Assembly: GCA_963664605.1 (NCBI GenBank)
Contig: OY761536.1
Coordinates: forward strand, 3,286,001-3,350,000
DNA from: JAHOYW01 sp963664605
GTDB lineage: Bacteria > Verrucomicrobiota > Lentisphaeria > Victivallales > Victivallaceae
DNA: 64,000 nucleotides
Direction: 5' to 3'
Shown: positions 1 through 6,824 of the stretch, piece by piece
How the letters are laid out: every line of letters begins with the position of its first letter
How positions within the stretch are numbered: position 1 is the first letter of the stretch
Program-made: the position numbers and the translations under genes
Notes under the pieces: model-generated
The model's database searches: none
Told to the model about the DNA's origin: nothing
The model's input: the letters and a program-made list of their open reading frames with translations, nothing else

Positions 1-292
1 CATGAAATTTAGGCATGGGGAGGTATTTTCCCAAAATCAACGCACCTGACCATGCTCTGTCATCCCATCCGGAATTATGAGTTATTTCCAGCATTGTACC
101 GTCATAGTCCGTAGAATACATCAACAGAGCTGTGACACATTGTTTCATATTGCTGACACATGTAATGGTTTTAGCGCGATTTCGTGCTTTAGTCAAGGCC
201 GGTAATACCATGCTGGCCAGGATCGCTATGATGGCGATCACAACGAGGAGTTCGATAAGTGTGAATGCTTTTACTTGACGGTTACTTTTCAT
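1..292 (-). CDS. Type II secretion-style pseudopilin, C-terminus beyond window
   Basis: The minus-strand reading begins at the ATG ending at 292, preceded by an AGGAG ribosome site 8 bases upstream, and runs off the window edge without a stop, so only the first 97 residues are seen. After about 8 residues comes the prepilin cleavage/methylation segment FTLIELLVVIAIIAILA, then a hydrophobic helix ending near ALTKARNRAK and a CVSNMKQC segment typical of Lentisphaerae/Planctomycetes pseudopilins. In this family a prepilin peptidase cuts before the Phe and the protein is assembled in, or anchored to, the inner membrane. It lies 17 bases downstream of a GntR/LacI-type regulator on the same strand and is probably co-transcribed with it. 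Its precise job is unknown. Confidence 0.88.
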   Translation of the reverse strand, partial: MKSNRQVKAFTLIELLVVIAIIAILASMVLPALTKARNRAKTITCVSNMKQCVTALLMYSTDYDGTMLEITHNSGWDDRAWSGALILGKYLPMPKFH

Positions 293-309
293 GGTAACGT
301 CTCCTTATT

Positions 310-1410
310 TTATTGGTTTATATCTTTAACCGATTTTCTTTCAATAAGTTTTGCCTGCAGAAAATATTTTTCATAAGACCTGCATTTACCGGCAAGAATA
401 TCTTCCAGCAACTGCACCGCTTTATAGCCCATCTGACGCTTAGATTGTGAAATTGTCGTCAACGGCACTTCCATCCCGGCAGTACCTTCATCATTGTCAA
501 GCCCTATCAAAGACACATCTTCAGGAACCCTTATTCCACGTTTTGCGAATTCATTTGAAAGCCTTATAGCTAAACCGTCACAGTACGTAAACACCGCGGT
601 TGGACTCTCAACACCTTCTGAGAAAAGATTCCAGAAATCTGCGCGTTCCTTCTCGTAGTCACAGTTACCGGCAACAGGTTCCAGACAGTAAGTAGCCGGT
701 TCCAGATCATGCATACGCATTGTCCGTTCATAACCTTTTTTACGTCCAATAGTGGAAGAATTAATATCTCCTGTTAAATGAACAATTTTACGATGTCCCT
801 TATTTATTAAGTATTCTGTAGCTTGTATCGCAGCGTCTTCATTATCGGATGTCACAGAAAAACATGGGCGGTGCAGTGGATAGGTATCAAGAAAAACGAT
901 GGGATATGACTGCTCGAGTAGATGGTCTACTACTTTTGTCACCTCTTCGTCATGATGTGAAATGAGAATAATTCCATTTTGCCGTTCCGCAACATCGCGT
1001 AAAACAGTTTCTTCCTTGAATTTCGGAATCCATACATGATGGGTTTCAAGAGAATAATGTTCTGAATCGATACCCTCCATCACCCCAACTGTAATATCTT
1101 TCATAAACGCGTCATTTTGCCAAAACGGGGTAATGAACGCGATTTTGCTTCTGCCGTTCTTCTTTGGAAAAATTTTTGTTGAAATCTCAAAACCTGAATC
1201 AACTTTTACGAAAGTCCCTTTCCCCTGGGTTTTATAAAGAATATCCTGTTCGACCAATCCATTAACGGCTTTATTTATAGTCATGGGGCTTACTTCGAGT
1301 ATTTTTGCAAATTCAGCAATAGTCGGCAGCAGATCCCCCTGGCGCATACCATTTCCGATCATATTTAAAATATAATCCTGCACCGATTTCTGTTTAGGGG
1401 ATATTTTCAT
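310..1410 (-). CDS. GntR-type winged helix with LacI-type sugar-binding domain, transcriptional regulator
   Basis: Predicted one-component repressor or activator responding to a sugar. From the chosen start, residues about 5-65 form a GntR winged helix (SPMTINKAVNGLVEQDIL recognition region, then the GKGTFV wing), and residues about 85-360 match periplasmic-binding-protein-like effector domains of the LacI type (KIAFITPFW start, GHRKIVHLTGD, VPEDVSLIGLDND). An upstream in-frame TTG at 1443 would add 11 residues, but it lies only about 2 bases downstream of the predicted transcription start. The ATG at 1410 has a GGAAG ribosome site 9 bases upstream and is preferred. A pseudopilin gene follows after 17 bases. 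The inducer is unknown. Confidence 0.85.
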   Translation of the reverse strand: MKISPKQKSVQDYILNMIGNGMRQGDLLPTIAEFAKILEVSPMTINKAVNGLVEQDILYKTQGKGTFVKVDSGFEISTKIFPKKNGRSKIAFITPFWQNDAFMKDITVGVMEGIDSEHYSLETHHVWIPKFKEETVLRDVAERQNGIILISHHDEEVTKVVDHLLEQSYPIVFLDTYPLHRPCFSVTSDNEDAAIQATEYLINKGHRKIVHLTGDINSSTIGRKKGYERTMRMHDLEPATYCLEPVAGNCDYEKERADFWNLFSEGVESPTAVFTYCDGLAIRLSNEFAKRGIRVPEDVSLIGLDNDEGTAGMEVPLTTISQSKRQMGYKAVQLLEDILAGKCRSYEKYFLQAKLIERKSVKDINQ

Positions 1411-1451
1411 ATCTAAAATCTTCCATTTGCGTTTACTTATCAATACTATAT

Positions 1452-1480
1452 ATCATAATGCAAAAAACATATTTTGTCAA
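1452..1480 (-). promoter_or_regulatory. Sigma70-type promoter of the GntR/LacI regulator
   Basis: On the minus strand TTGACA (1480-1475) and TATGAT (1457-1452) are separated by exactly 17 bases, placing the transcription start near 1445. The -35 box lies in an imperfect inverted repeat (ACATTTTG, 7-base spacer with part of TTGACA, CAAAATATGT) that could be an autoregulatory operator. The promoter call is strong on spacing; the operator is a suggestion. Confidence 0.6.
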
Positions 1481-1711
1481 CAGCAAAATGTATATTTTTA
1501 TCTATTTTATATGAATTCATCTAAAAAATACAATATGTCCCCTGATCTTACCATGAGATGCTTGCAAATAACGCCGTGTACAAGTTCTTCTGGTATTTAA
1601 CAACTAAATGGAAGGCGAGGTTTCGGCTTAAATGGACTCTCGCCCTCACAAAATGGGCAATTGCCAATCAATGTTTAAGTAAGCATAATAAAAAACTTGG
1701 AAATATGATAT
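1481..1711. other. Intergenic stretch with one possible stem-loop
   Basis: No supported gene. A short plus-strand reading frame crosses this region but continues into the opposite-strand DUF4105 gene and matches no family I recognise. GGCGAG (1614-1619) and CTCGCC (1639-1644) could pair as a 6-bp stem with a 19-base loop; no T-run follows on either strand. Confidence 0.4.
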
Positions 1712-2809
1712 TTATGAAGAACGGGGATTTTTCATGCCACTGTCAGGCGGACGTATTTTCCGCGAAAAATTTACCGCCGCATCCGGATCATCTTCAACAT
1801 ACTGGTTAATATGGCGGCGCTTTCTCAGTTCTTTAAACGGAAATCCTCCGGTTATAAGAACGTTTTTGTCATAAAGCAGTTCGTCGGAATAACCATTCAT
1901 TAGAAAGCGGTAATCAAAATGATACTGCCTCCCCTGCGCCTCTCGCAAATCCGCCAGCAGGGTCGTCAGGCAGTTCTGCTTTAAGGTGTTGTAGAAACGC
2001 GGATGCTGGTGCAAGTCATCCGCCTGCTTTACGATTTTAAGAAAAATCTTCCGCAATGCTTCTTTATCGATTTTCACCCGGTACAAATAAACCTGCTCTT
2101 TGCGGAAGTTGCTCCGCAGCCGCAGAACGTCACGCTCATCAGCTAGAATATATATTATCTCATACTGGTTGAATATACCGCTTAACAATGATTGCTCCTG
2201 ATTCTTTGCCACTCTGGTTTCCACCGATACCGCCAGATAATCGCCGTTTTTGAAGCCGAAGGAAAAAATTATATGGGCAATAGCTTTGTTACCGTCCCAG
2301 TATGAAAGCACATAATCCAGAGATCTTATCTCATCCAGTTTGAAATCCTTCGTATAATAGCGCGGCGTGAAATCTGTTTCACTGCGATAGTCAAAGTTGC
2401 GAATATTGGATATTCTCACATCATTACCTTTAACCGATACTTGTGGAATCCTCGCCACGGAAGTCTTCCAAGCCCGGTTGTTAGTCGGTGGAATAGACTG
2501 CTGCCAGATCGTTATAGCCACAGTCACCGCAGCAATAACAAAAAAAGTCCGGCGGCGCGGCTTGACCAGAATCAATGCTGCGGGCGCGCCAACTGCAAAA
2601 AGAATACTGCCGCTGATCTTTAGCCATGTCCACGGTAAATTGAAATACAGGGACGGTATCGACCAGAAATAAAGCAGCAGCGTAACAACTGCCATGCTGA
2701 AAAATATTATTTTAATTAATAATCTCTCGCTGTAAAGTCCAAGTATCTTCAAGATACCAGCTTTTTTGCGAACAGGCTCCGGCCCGGAAATATCGTCTGT
2801 TTTATTCAT
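1712..2809 (-). CDS. DUF4105-type (Lnb N-terminal periplasmic domain) membrane protein
   Basis: The product is 365 residues. Three hydrophobic segments lie within about the first 100 residues (around IIFFSMAVVTLLLYFW, ISGSILFAVGAPAALIL and FFVIAAVTVAITIW). They are followed by a soluble domain of DUF4105 type with SLDYVLSYWDG, AHIIFSFGF and the NCLTTLL motif whose Asn-Cys pair suggests a cysteine-peptidase-like fold. The biochemical role of the family is unsettled. A TTG 15 bases upstream is also in frame, but the ATG at 2809 is preceded by an AAGGG ribosome site at good distance. It is divergent from the Sel1-repeat lipoprotein gene. Nothing ties it to the glycan operons. Confidence 0.72.
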   Translation of the reverse strand: MNKTDDISGPEPVRKKAGILKILGLYSERLLIKIIFFSMAVVTLLLYFWSIPSLYFNLPWTWLKISGSILFAVGAPAALILVKPRRRTFFVIAAVTVAITIWQQSIPPTNNRAWKTSVARIPQVSVKGNDVRISNIRNFDYRSETDFTPRYYTKDFKLDEIRSLDYVLSYWDGNKAIAHIIFSFGFKNGDYLAVSVETRVAKNQEQSLLSGIFNQYEIIYILADERDVLRLRSNFRKEQVYLYRVKIDKEALRKIFLKIVKQADDLHQHPRFYNTLKQNCLTTLLADLREAQGRQYHFDYRFLMNGYSDELLYDKNVLITGGFPFKELRKRRHINQYVEDDPDAAVNFSRKIRPPDSGMKNPRSS

Positions 2810-2846
2810 ATATAAACCCTTCAATGTAACATAGTATAATTGATAA

Positions 2847-2863
2847 ATTTGATAATATCAAAT
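2847..2863. promoter_or_regulatory. 17-bp perfect palindrome between divergent genes
   Basis: ATTTGATA and TATCAAAT flank a single central A midway between the divergent starts at 2809 and 2952. Position and symmetry suggest a dimeric regulator site, but the AT-rich context makes chance occurrence possible. Confidence 0.35.
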
Positions 2864-2951
2864 ATAAAGCCATACTGAAAAATATTTTATTTAAGAACTG
2901 GCGGTTTTTTACTTGGAAGTGTATAGTGAATTATTCCCGGAGATGGATAAT

Positions 2952-5330
2952 ATGTCAAAAGCTGTAATAATATTTCTAAGCATATTCCTGACAGCCTGCT
3001 GCTGTCCGGCGGTCAATACCAATACCGACTTTAAGAAATATGGCTTCTGCGAAGGCAGAAATATGCTAATAGAAAGAGCTATCTGGGGATACCGCCTGCG
3101 CTATTCAACAAAAAAAGCTAACTCCTACGCTTATGTTCTGGCGAAAATATTGCAATCCCCGGATTCCAGCCATGAAACAGAAAAAATCACGTTCCGCTTC
3201 AAAGCCCGCCTTTACCCGGTCGCGCCCAATACTCAAGACATGTTCCGCGTAATAAAAGCTTATGTCAAGACGTCATTGGGAAACACTAAAGCCCACAAAC
3301 ATAAAAACGGGATAATATCCTCTCCCTCCTTTGTTGTTTCCACAAAAGACAGTATAAATAAAAGATCGATTCACCGCAGTTTTCCCGTGCAGTACATTAA
3401 GCTCTCCGATGAGCTTCCCGAACAAAACGCAAGAGGCAAAGATGTTACTCTTTTGTTCAGAGACAGCAGGCTTTTGCCGCTAAACCTTTTCAGCAATCAG
3501 GATATAGAACTTACTTTTGACTACGCAAATAAAATTGTCTGTTTCAACTGCAATGGAAATAAAATCATAATTGAAGATAAGCTCATGCCGGTTTGGAACT
3601 ACTACGGACTGGCAACTTTATTTTCCCCTCTGGGAGTCAACAGGACTACAGTAATCGCCCTGGAATACGAGTTTAACAGTATCAAAACTGGCAGGAACAT
3701 AGCGCGTATAGACGGCAGGGAAATGCAAAGCGTTTTCCCGAGATATGAATGCAGCCGCTATCAGGATTTGATCGATAAGGAAAAGGATGTTGACGCCATG
3801 TACTGTCTTGCGATGAATTATTACGAAGGCCGAAGCGGGGCGGATAAAGATTATTACAAAGCGTTCGAATGGTTCAAAAAAGCCGCTATAAAAGAACATG
3901 TTTTCGCGCAATATAGACTCGGATTATGTTATTTATACGGACTTGGAACAGAAAAAAATAATTTATTCGCCTGGAAATGGCTTTTACGTTCGTCTAAATA
4001 TTTTTATGATAAAGCCGAGGTCGCGGCAGCGCAATGCATTATCGACAAAGTAAAAATAACAAACGAACTCAACCGTGCCGTCTTATTGCAGAGCGTGCTG
4101 GGCCCGGCATTTTTCCAGGGCAACGCCAATGCCTGTTTCCTGCAAAGCTATTGCGCACATTATGATGTCACAAAAACCGGAATCAAGTATCTTGATGGCT
4201 TTAAAGACGCCGCCAGGCGCGGACATCCGAAAGCTTATTATTATCTGGGCATGCATTTTGAAAAAAATAAACGCACCCTGAAAACGGCGTTCAGGTGTTA
4301 TGAAGAAGCCGCCAAACGCGGTTTTATCCCGGCATTCATCAAACTAGGCAACAGCTACCGCACAGGCAGCGGTACGGAAATAAATTTTGATAAAGCATTC
4401 AAATGCTTGAAAAAAGCTTCAGACGCAAATAACCCTGAAGGTATTTTCAACCTGGCATGCTGTTACCTGCTGGGGCAAGGAGTGGAAGCAAACCGGGAAC
4501 GGGCGCTTAAATTGTTCAACACAGCCGCCTTGAAATCCTCGCCGCGCGCCCTGATAGCCCTATTATTTCTGCAGGAAAACGACTCGCAAAGCGCATTCTT
4601 CAAGGGCAATGACAAATCAGCTAACGACGAATCCAAAAACCGGAAAAACAGCAGTTACTCCAGCCGCCGGGGGATTTGTCTGAAATACGGCATTGGAACG
4701 CCTGAGTCAAAACAGAAAGCTCTCAAGTTTTTACAGCGGAGTTCGAAATATAACCATTGGATGGCTTTTGAACTGGCTGACACCTATGAGAGCAGTCTTA
4801 ATAAATCAAGATATTTACTTAATGCGATAAACCTGTACAAAAGCGCTGCCGTTAAAGGAGATTACCGGGCGGCGCACAGGCTGGCAAAACTCTATCAAAA
4901 ACTCGGCAATAAGCTTGAATCAACCTTGTATTACGAACAAGCGGTAAAAACTGGAAGTTCCCAGGCGGCTTTCGAGCTGGCTGAATTAACGCTCAAGAAA
5001 GCGATTTTGAGCAAAAAACAAAAACAGGCAAAAGCTTTTACGCTTTTTGAGAAAGCCGCCGGAAACGGTAATATCAGGGCATGGTATAAATTAGGGGAAT
5101 TTTATTATAAAGGGCAAGGAGTAAAAAAAGACACAAGACGCGCCGCCGAATGCTGGAAAAGATATGAAGCATCTTTTATAAAAGAACAGAATAATTCACT
5201 CCACGGCATATACTGGAATAATCTGCCATATCAGGTTCCGATAAAATACGATAAAAATGGTTTACCGTTAAAATATCACAGCGACTTACGGGACAAATCG
5301 GAGATACTTAAGTATTATCAACGATACTGA
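2952..5330 (+). CDS. Sel1-repeat lipoprotein
   Basis: The product is 792 residues, starting at the ATG at 2952 with GGAG 9 bases upstream. Alternatives are the ATG at 2943, which overlaps the ribosome site, and a TTG at 2913. The N-terminus is a lipoprotein signal with lipobox LTAC, so it is probably tethered to a membrane on the periplasmic side. Residues about 30-260 form a domain I do not recognise. From about 265 to the end there are repeated Sel1-like (TPR-like) helical pairs, for example AFEWFKKAAIKEHVFAQYRL, AAKRGFIPAFIKLGNSYRTG, LACCYLLGQGV and KLGEFYYKGQGVKKD. Sel1 proteins are usually adaptors for protein-protein contact. No partner is evident locally. Confidence 0.8.
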   Translation: MSKAVIIFLSIFLTACCCPAVNTNTDFKKYGFCEGRNMLIERAIWGYRLRYSTKKANSYAYVLAKILQSPDSSHETEKITFRFKARLYPVAPNTQDMFRVIKAYVKTSLGNTKAHKHKNGIISSPSFVVSTKDSINKRSIHRSFPVQYIKLSDELPEQNARGKDVTLLFRDSRLLPLNLFSNQDIELTFDYANKIVCFNCNGNKIIIEDKLMPVWNYYGLATLFSPLGVNRTTVIALEYEFNSIKTGRNIARIDGREMQSVFPRYECSRYQDLIDKEKDVDAMYCLAMNYYEGRSGADKDYYKAFEWFKKAAIKEHVFAQYRLGLCYLYGLGTEKNNLFAWKWLLRSSKYFYDKAEVAAAQCIIDKVKITNELNRAVLLQSVLGPAFFQGNANACFLQSYCAHYDVTKTGIKYLDGFKDAARRGHPKAYYYLGMHFEKNKRTLKTAFRCYEEAAKRGFIPAFIKLGNSYRTGSGTEINFDKAFKCLKKASDANNPEGIFNLACCYLLGQGVEANRERALKLFNTAALKSSPRALIALLFLQENDSQSAFFKGNDKSANDESKNRKNSSYSSRRGICLKYGIGTPESKQKALKFLQRSSKYNHWMAFELADTYESSLNKSRYLLNAINLYKSAAVKGDYRAAHRLAKLYQKLGNKLESTLYYEQAVKTGSSQAAFELAELTLKKAILSKKQKQAKAFTLFEKAAGNGNIRAWYKLGEFYYKGQGVKKDTRRAAECWKRYEASFIKEQNNSLHGIYWNNLPYQVPIKYDKNGLPLKYHSDLRDKSEILKYYQRY

Positions 5331-5451
5331 TATCATGATATTATGCTTGAGCTCAAACCCGAAAATAAAAAAAATCCGAAATATTTCTCAAGAAGCGTTT
5401 GCCTTTACGCATATTTTGTGTAAAGTATATCTGCTTCACAAAGCAAAACGT

Positions 5452-5528
5452 GGATCCGTAGCTCAGTTGGTTAGAGCGGGTGACTCATAATCTCTAGGTC
5501 GCAGGTTCGAGTCCTGCCGGATCCACCA
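5452..5528 (+). tRNA. tRNA with CAT anticodon (elongator Met likely, Ile2 possible)
   Basis: The 77-base cloverleaf includes an encoded CCA. The acceptor stem is GGATCCG/CGGATCC, the D-arm is GCTC...GAGC, the anticodon loop is CTCATAA (CAT), and the T-arm is GCAGG-TTCGAGT-CCTGC. The anticodon stem GGTGA/TCTCT contains one G-T wobble and one T-T mismatch, which is unusual. The loop and D-arm resemble elongator tRNA-Met. A lysidine-modified tRNA-Ile cannot be excluded by eye. Confidence 0.93.
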
Positions 5529-5546
5529 TTTTTATTTTCCATGCCC

Positions 5547-5600
5547 AAATTTCCCCTTTGCATTTACAAAGAGTTGCTCTTTTGGGAAATTTTATTTTTA
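5547..5600 (+). terminator. Probable intrinsic terminator after the tRNA
   Basis: AAATTTCCC (5547-5555) pairs with GGGAAATTT (5584-5592), followed by TATTTTTA. An inner hairpin AAAGAG-TTG-CTCTTT (5568-5582) lies in the loop. It sits 18 bases past the tRNA CCA end. Confidence 0.55.
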
Positions 5601-5601
5601 C

Positions 5602-5726
5602 TCTGCAAAGACGCTGTTTAGTTTTAGCAGAATGAGAATCGGAAAAAATATAAACTTGCTTCTGCAATAAAAGTATAGTGTTTATTTGCCCCCACGGGCT
5701 CACATGCAAGCATAGCGATTCATTCG
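5602..5726. repeat. 125-bp direct repeat, copy 1 (left of toxin-antitoxin pair)
   Basis: It matches 6452-6576 base for base without gaps at an offset of 850, with 17 mismatches by my count (about 86% identity). The best-kept cores are GCTGTTTAGTTTTAGCA, CAAACTTGCTTCTG-like and CACATGCAAGCAT. No coding sequence is evident. The two copies bracket the toxin-antitoxin genes. Confidence 0.85.
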
Positions 5727-5751
5727 AAACTCCGCCAAGTGATAAAGGATT

Positions 5752-6045
5752 TTATGCTGGAGTTAGTTCAAAGCTTACCCGGCGATTGACGGCACGGGCG
5801 GCTTTTTCAATGCTTTGCAGGGTTATTGACGGATTATCAGGATTTAAAAGACGGTCAACCCCAGCACGGCTGGTGTGCATTCTCCGGGCTAATTCCGCTT
5901 TGCTTATATTGGCTTCCTGCATCGCTTCCTCAATCTGCCATGCTAAAACTTTTTTGATTGCGGCGGCTTCGCATTGGTCGAGCATCTTGTTTTCATTTAA
6001 GAAGTCGTCAAAGCTACTGCCGATATGTTTATTTTGTTTTTTCAT
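5752..6045 (-). CDS. HigA-like XRE-family antitoxin
   Basis: The product is 97 residues. A helix-turn-helix of the XRE/Cro type occupies about residues 40-90 (IEEAMQEANISKAELARRM, then TSRAGVDRLLNP). The likely role is to neutralise the toxin encoded just upstream and, with it, to repress their promoter. The ATG lies 2 bases after the toxin stop, and its AGGAG ribosome site is inside the last toxin codons, so translation is coupled. The toxin-first order is the HigBA arrangement. The assignment rests on domain pattern plus neighbour. Confidence 0.85.
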   Translation of the reverse strand: MKKQNKHIGSSFDDFLNENKMLDQCEAAAIKKVLAWQIEEAMQEANISKAELARRMHTSRAGVDRLLNPDNPSITLQSIEKAARAVNRRVSFELTPA

Positions 6046-6047
6046 AA

Positions 6048-6398
6048 TTATTCGCTCCTGTACTGTTGAAGGCGTTTTTTCGCTGTTTTAAGCTCATTAT
6101 CAGGCGTTTTCTGTGATTTCTTTATAAATCCGTGTAATAATACCATTAAGCCCTCGTCAACGGTAAACAAAACCCGGGCAATACCTGCCGGAATATTTAT
6201 CCTGACTTCCCATAAATCGCTTGCCATTTTCCTAACTACTGGCATTCCGAGAGGCCAGCCGTATTGCACTACTTTTATTTCCGTACCAATAGCTTTTTTC
6301 TGTGCTTCCGGCAACGAAAGCAACCATTCCCGGACTGGCTCTTTACCGTTCAGGGTTTTGAAAAACACCACCTGTAAAATTATTTCATTATCTTTCAT
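6048..6398 (-). CDS. RelE/HigB-superfamily toxin (Gp49-like)
   Basis: The product is 116 residues from the preferred ATG at 6398. The sequence matches phage-derived Gp49-like/HigB toxins: the EPVREWLLSLP segment, VVRKMASDLWEVRINIP, ARVLFTV and the basic tail LHGFIKKSQKTPDNELKTA. In this family the product is a ribosome-dependent mRNA endonuclease. An upstream ATG at 6416 would add 6 residues, but it lies inside the promoter's operator palindrome, upstream of the predicted transcription start. With the predicted start site the mRNA would begin at or next to the 6398 ATG, so it is probably leaderless. Confidence 0.85.
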   Translation of the reverse strand: MKDNEIILQVVFFKTLNGKEPVREWLLSLPEAQKKAIGTEIKVVQYGWPLGMPVVRKMASDLWEVRINIPAGIARVLFTVDEGLMVLLHGFIKKSQKTPDNELKTAKKRLQQYRSE

Positions 6399-6403
6399 AG
6401 TAT

Positions 6404-6432
6404 ATGATAGTATCATTTTTGATACATGTCAA
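6404..6432 (-). promoter_or_regulatory. Toxin-antitoxin promoter with operator palindrome in the spacer
   Basis: On the minus strand TTGACA (6432-6427) and TATCAT (6409-6404) are 17 bases apart. A perfect inverted repeat, GTATCA-AAAA-TGATAC (6425-6410), fills the spacer, where an antitoxin dimer would block RNA polymerase. Only 5 bases separate the -10 box from the toxin ATG. Confidence 0.75.
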
Positions 6433-6451
6433 ATTAAAAATATTTTTTTAT

Positions 6452-6576
6452 TCTGGAAAGGTGCTGTTTAGTTTTAGCAAAATGAGAATTGGGGAAAGTA
6501 CAAACTTGCTTCTGTAATCAAAGCATAGTGTTTATTTGCACCCACGGGCGCACATGCAAGCATGGCGAGTCGTTCG
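6452..6576. repeat. 125-bp direct repeat, copy 2 (right of toxin-antitoxin pair)
   Basis: This is the partner of 5602-5726, in the same orientation and with no gaps. It begins 20 bases upstream of the toxin promoter -35 box. Divergence of about 14% shows the duplication is not recent, or that the copies were acquired separately. Confidence 0.85.
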
Positions 6577-6824
6577 CGGTTCAGACAGAAACGATACCAT
6601 TCTTTTCTCGATGTTTAAAAACTATTATTGATGATTGAATTAGTCAAGTGGAAAAACTTATAAAGAGCCAAGCGGTTTATGCAATTTTGGAGTTTTACTA
6701 AATCAAGGTTCCGGATATAGAAAACATCCAGTTTGCAGAAACGTATCTCAAGGGAATATCTCTTTTTGCTTATTTACAGCACAAACCGTCGAAGAACCAT
6801 TTTCTTATTGTCAAATTAAAAAAA
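6577..6824. other. Intergenic stretch with nothing recognised
   Basis: AT-rich sequence between the second 125-bp repeat and the 3' end of the GH36-like gene. I see no open frame, strong hairpin or promoter on either strand. Confidence 0.4.

Noticed and set aside
1558..1809. 83-codon plus-strand frame beside the DUF4105 gene
   Set aside because: No ribosome site and no family signature, and its second part overlaps the opposite-strand DUF4105 coding region.
2913..2951. Upstream TTG and ATG starts for the Sel1-repeat protein
   Set aside because: They would put charged residues before the lipoprotein signal, and the ribosome site GGAG overlaps or follows them; the ATG at 2952 fits both the ribosome site and the lipobox.
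5494..5709. Minus-strand frame ending in VDPAGLEPAT
   Set aside because: The ending is the well-known artefact of translating the complement of a tRNA 3' region. The frame overlaps the tRNA, its terminator and the 125-bp repeat.
5678..6091. 137-codon plus-strand frame over the antitoxin gene
   Set aside because: It is the complement of the antitoxin and of the 125-bp repeat, with no recognisable domain and no ribosome site.
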